Of a stretch of 64,000 nucleotides of DNA, positions 58,701-64,000 are shown in pieces. How positions within the stretch are numbered: position 1 is the stretch's first letter; each line of letters opens with the position of its first letter. The notes beneath the pieces are model-generated. The model was given only the letters and a program-made list of their open reading frames with translations. It was not told the origin of the DNA and did no database searches. The translations under genes and the position numbers were made by a program. Source of the stretch: Rhea pennata (lineage: Eukaryota; Chordata; Aves; Rheiformes; Rheidae); assembly GCF_028389875.1 (NCBI RefSeq), contig NC_084665.1, positions 119,244,602-119,308,601 of the forward strand, in the 5' to 3' direction.

Positions 58701-61700
58701 CAGGGCTGCAAACTTTGTACTATGTTGCAGACAATGATGAAATCCCAGCAGGCTTCCCAGTATGGAGATGACGTGACAACAGCCCTTCCCCCTCTGACAG
58801 TGACACTAAAGATGTCCTTTCCTGCATGTCTGCTCCTGAGAATCCACAGGTCTGATTTTCAGTGCTCTCAGTGTCTGCAGAGCAGGTAGCCTCACTGCTT
58901 TCTCAGCCCTAGTATTTGCAAGCTAGAGGTGAAACTATATGGCAGTCTGTGGACTGCACCACAAGCCTTCAAGGAGGAATGGTCATTTGAGGCAACAGGA
59001 CAGCACTGACTCTCTTAGACCTGCAAAGGATAGGAAGATGCACACTGACAAGACAGTGCTGCCAGCAAAGCTCATATTTTCTCTAAGTAGGGAAATTATG
59101 ACTTCTCTTTCAGGGTAAAAACTAGGTTTATGCATCTAAAGGCTGAATCCCTGCCTTTAGACAACCACACAGTTATTAAGTCCAACACTAGCTTGGTGTA
59201 CGTCTGCAAGGGAGGAATTTTGCCTGCTGCTATGGGCTCAGTGGGAGATAGATCTGCTTTGTCAGCGTTGTCCCATGGTTCACATGGTCACAATTACATG
59301 GGCTTTTCCCCACTGTTAACTTCCCTGGCATGCTTTAGGGAAGTGATGCTCCTCATCACTTCTTCACATCTTCACTGATGCTCTGCTGTCTCGATCTGCT
59401 GAAGCAGCCTCCTTCCAGCCAATACACTTTTCTGCTATTGCACAAATTCAGTACCCCACTCAGGTGGGCAAGCAGATGCTTTCTAGAGCAAGGTTTGCTC
59501 CTCTAATCAGCCGAGTAAGGGGAAGCTTTGTGTGGTGTGAATATGACAGTAAGCTTTGCATTAGATGATGTATGGCTGGCAGGAAGCCAGGGGCTGCCAA
59601 AACCATTTAAGTTGTCACATAAAAGTGATGCCTGTGTTGAGCTCTGGGAACTGCAAAATTTAGACTGATTTAGTTGTGCTTATACGAGGCTTGACTATAA
59701 GTACAGATAACATACACTAAGAGATTTTCTCCAAGTACCTGTCCTGAGTATGGGGACTGCTTAGTGTGTGATGAAGAAAGACACTTACTTTCCCCATCCA
59801 AAGTTATAGTCATCTGTAGGTCATTGCATATTACCCGATTTGGAGATGGAGCTGTTGTCACTGGATTAGTGCTTGCCACCCACATCCAGCTAAGCTCTTG
59901 AGAATCTCTTGTTGGATGAACCAGGGAAGGATAGGGTCTAACAAGCCACTTAAGTTCTCATTCTCAAGACCAACTGACTCTCACTCACTACAGATCCATA
60001 AAACTGCATAAGCTCTCTGAAAACATGGAAGTTGCAAGTCTCACATTGGCAAAATGCATCTCTCCGTGACTCTGCATTCATACAGAAAAGTTTGAGTTCA
60101 AACAAAATTGACTTTCCTGCTTCTCTAGGTCAGATGGCTGCATATATACTAGATGAGTCCTTTGTTGCCATGGGAATGCTGTGAAAGAGAGATTTGCTGT
60201 GGAAGATGGGGAGTATTTGCTCTTCACCTGGCCAAAATGAGTTGCTTGCCATTGGAAGTACAGGGAAGCACTGTGCCATTGGAGGGCCTCTGTCAGAGCT
60301 TAGTATTATAAAGTCTCTACTTGCCTTAGTTAACAAGTTGCTTAATGTTTCCTTGGCCAAAGAATATATGAATCACATGTCTGTGTAGAAAAAAAGCAAG
60401 TGGGTGGATTAAAAAAATGAAAGTTCTGTAATTAAATCCAATACAGATCATGTTACAATTTGACATGTCAATTTGAACACATGTGCCTAATTTTACTGTG
60501 CTTTTTTCAGTCTCTGTTATTTGGTCATGCATAACAGTAACAATAGACAGGTTTCTAGATAAACATTGCCTAGGAGATGCTTGGGAAGTGCCTGTGATGA
60601 AATGCCTGTGTGTCAGAAAGCTCTATTACAGGCATCATATGTGCTGCAGACTGCTTGGAGCACATTCAGCGCCAGGCTCTGGTTACAAAGTAGCCTTGGA
60701 GTTCAACCTGCAGCACCTGCACCTTCAGTCCTCATCACAGATCACCTTCAATCTAACTTTCTTCCTGGCAATCCACACAACTGTGCCTTTCTCCTGATGT
60801 TTGATGTACTTTCTGTGTTTAGCAGAAAGAACCGGAAAACCAGTCTGGAAAAAAAGCAGGAGACTTCTCTGTTCTGTCCTTCTAACTGTTGCTAATTTTT
60901 AATGCAGGTCTATATTCCAGCATCACAAATGCTTAACCTTAAATGCTTTTGAAACTTAGAAACAGCCAGATAAGATTTCCATTTCAGTTTTGTTTTCCTT
61001 TGCACGCCTGGCTGAGACTGCAATCATGGCTGCCAAGTTCATACAAGAGAGGCTTCACTTATGGTATGTCTAGCCAGGAACATACACAGTAGCGCCAGGG
61101 GACTCACAAGAAAGCCAGTTGTGCTAGACTGCCAGCCTTAATTTGGAAAGTTAGTGTTCAGAGGGTTCAGATTGACATCCAGATCTCTCATGCTTTTCCA
61201 AACCATAATGCTGAATACTCTGTCATTTATCCATCACTAGACAGATGGTCTTACAGGCTCAATAAGCCAATTAGGTTAACCTTACATCACTCTTCTGTGA
61301 ATAATCCTCATTTTCATGTTTGTTTTGGACTTTTAAATTCTTACTCCACTTTGAAGTATTCTGAAGTTCATACAGACATAGAGACACCCTGCATCAAGGA
61401 AGAGAGTCATGATTATCTGCTACTGAAGTTGTTCAGAAGTGTCCTGCTTTGAACAGCAGATCTCCTTTAAAGAAGGGACTGTTATTAGACCTTACCTTTA
61501 ACCCTTTCTTAACTTTAAAAAGTCTCTAAAATCAGCTGATTTATGTTTGTGGAACTATCAGGTGTGGGCTCCCACTGTCCGCAATGAGTTCTGGCTGTCA
61601 GCTGCCACTCAGAGACCTCCCAATGACCCTTTCATTGTGCCAGGTGCTCAGTGGCACTGTCACCACCTGTCCAGGGAACACACGTGTCTCAGGTCATCTC

Positions 61701-64000
61701 CATGACTGAGATGCTGCCAGGAAATCAATATGGAGCATGGCAGCAGGGAGACAGCTAGGACAAGGATAGAAGACAGAGCAGTACTGAGCAAGCTCAGGGA
61801 AAGAGGAAGGGAAGGAGCTCTCCAAAAGCCAGAGCAGAAGGTACCAACAGGTGCCATGACTGCTGAGACCCAGGATGGGCCTCAGCAGATCCCAGCTGCC
61901 TCTTTCTGTGCTGCTGCCCCCTTAGGCTTACATCTTCTTTTTTTCAGTCGTTTCTTAGTTGAGAGGAGGTAGGAGAATGAATCCAGTCTGTGCGTGCATG
62001 TATGTATGTGCATGCTGGGGGAAACGGGGAAAATGCTTTAGGCTTTATGCAAAGCCTTTTGTTTTCTCTAAACTTCCCTGTCAGAAATAGGGAAGAGCGA
62101 CACCAGCAGTCTTAGTCTGTTTGGTCTTGCTCTACTAAGCAGATTCTGATACATACCCATCACATAAGCCTTATTTTTCCAGGTAAGAAAGCGTTCTTCC
62201 TGTACAGGAACTTCTTCCCTCTCCTGCAATTGTTGTTGATTGAATATTGAATATTATACAGCACCATTCTCTATTAACAATGGATGTAGCAAAGTAATAC
62301 TCAGTCTAGAGAATTAAGAAGCATTTGGACCTTTGATATGTGGCTTTCCAACCCCTTTCAGTCTTACATGAACTCTAGTTTTGTAACACATATCTCACTA
62401 TGTGGTATTTGGTTCCTACGCACAGTGTCATAGGAAAGAGCAACACTGCCTGCTGTTCACAAGTATTCCCACAAACTTTCCATTCCGTATCATCCAAAAT
62501 TATTTCTCTAATCAGTGCCAATAGGATTAAAGGGGCACATAAAGCACCTGAAGGGAAAGCAGTAACATAATCTACACACAAAGACTTCCTGAGGCAGGAA
62601 GAGAAGTGCAGCGGAGACACTGCCTGCCTAGAAACAGCACCTGGGCTGCATGCTGTTTTGGTCTCCTGCCTTGAGAACACAGCTCCACTGGATTATCCCA
62701 TCTGTGTGATGGGAACATACTTGTTCCTTGGGGGAAGCTGTGGAGAGCTTGGTCCATCTGTAGGAGCTTGTTTGTGCACAAGCATCGCATTGCTTTAGGT
62801 GTCTGCAGCTCAAGTAGTGCTACACTGGGGCACAACCACAGTTATACCTATAGAAAAGCCTTTTCACTGATACAGGCTGGACTGGGAAATAAGCTGGTGC
62901 AGAACAACACATTTCCATATAATGACTACACTGTGGACTCCACTGTGGACACAAAACCCAGGTGATGTGGTGAATGTAGGAGAGAACTATTTACATCAGA
63001 AAGGCTGTGCTTTGGATTTTTATGTGAAAGATCTGATTATAGGGACTTAAAATTCTGTCAGTGCAGCTGCTTCAGATGGTTAAGCGCTGGCTTGCTCACA
63101 GCACAGGATAACATTCCCAGGTTGTTTCGGACAAAGTGTTTAAGGATTTGTTTCTTTATGCCTTCTCCAAAAGCCAAATCTTTCATATGACAACAGCTCA
63201 GGAAGATCAAAGTTATTGCATTAGAAATAGCTACTTTGCAGAAGATGATCACTTGATTTGGTTAAAAGATTTTGACCTGAGTCTTTTGCTGATGCAGTTG
63301 CAAATGACAAGGGAATGTCAGATAGTGACAAGTCTCAAACCAGGGATGGTATGAGACAGCTATACAGCTGGATCCAACTCCAGCAAAAAGATGTAAGCTT
63401 TCTTTGTTTTCTCTTAGAGTGGATATGATTAAAGCCTTGTGACTTCAGCAACACTAAAAGTGCACTGTAAGAATTAGTAAACTCTTACTCTAGCAGATTT
63501 TTAGCTCTTGATACTGGTCTGTGTCATACTTTGGCTATATCAGGGCAGTAGGGTACTGCTGGAAGTAGCTATTTGCTATAGAAAAATGCCTATGTTGCTA
63601 AGAACAGTTGTGGCCTTGTTTCAAAACTACTTACTGTGTAAAACCAAGGTTTGCCTACATGGCACAGTAATCTCCTTGGTTTAAAGAACTTGCAGTCCCA
63701 CTACAAAATATATTCTCTCACTGCAGGCTGAGATATGAAGCTAGACAGATACAGCCAGAGCAATGCAGAGATCCTCATCTCCATAAAGAAATGGTCTTTT
63801 GCAGTTTCACTGGAGCTGGGAAGGCCCATTATGGTCAAAACTGAAATAACCCTTTCTTAATCTACAGAAAGACAGGCCCTTCACTTTAACCAGATCAGGT
63901 TTGGTGGATTTGATCAAGCTCTCCAGCCTTGTGTGGGAACATTTTTCCAATAGAACTGGAAAATTCCAGACATGGAATTACAGAAGTGAGGGATTAGAAG
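49734..64000. other. Gene-free region downstream of RHOB, part 2
   Basis: No gene recognised. Open frames are short, occur on both strands and lack motifs. Small features: a CpG-containing patch at 50840-51080, a T-rich pair of runs at 52361-52391, and (GA)n at 52732-52749. In mammals the RHOB side facing HS1BP3/GDF7 is also gene-poor, consistent with this. Confidence 0.55.

Noticed and set aside
1-64000. tRNA or rRNA genes, CRISPR arrays, bacterial operons, retroviral LTR pairs
   Set aside because: I found no tRNA A/B-box pair, no spaced direct-repeat array and no paired LTRs on reading; a tRNAscan or LTR search could still find weak cases.

Overview
This is a 64-kb piece of vertebrate nuclear DNA, almost certainly from a bird. 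It contains large introns with GT-AG junctions, a CpG-island promoter, sparse repeats, and several fragments of CR1 LINEs, one ending in the avian-type ATTCTATG tail. Three protein-coding genes can be supported: a six-exon amino-acid transporter that matches SLC7A15 (arpAT), an intact divergent Rho-family GTPase that I cannot name, and RHOB.

Layout: 1-3.8 kb is AT-rich flank with a 3'-truncated CR1. 3.8-13.7 kb holds the transporter on the + strand; its six coding exons join in frame to 481 codons, followed by poly(A) signals. 13.7-30.3 kb is non-coding apart from CR1 fragments, a GC-rich block and simple repeats. 30.3-31.6 kb holds the divergent Rho gene on the - strand, a single 198-codon exon. 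37.1-40.3 kb holds RHOB on the + strand, with a CpG island, TATA-like and CCAAT elements, a one-exon CDS, and an AU-rich 3' UTR. From 40.3 kb to the end I see no gene.

The most interesting feature is the divergent Rho gene. It lies head-to-head with RHOB, about 6.4 kb from the RHOB promoter. The reading frame is undamaged, and it keeps the P-loop lysine, the switch-I threonine, the SAK motif, a polybasic tail and a CAAX box. It has however lost both residues that normally allow GTP hydrolysis (Gly14 is Asn; no Gln is in place at position 63, and switch II has two extra residues), and its NKxD motif reads TKIE. This predicts a GTPase-deficient or atypical Rho switch, reached independently of the Rnd proteins. 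The neighbouring transporter is also notable because the ortholog has been lost in primates. Apart from linkage, nothing in the sequence ties the three genes into one pathway.
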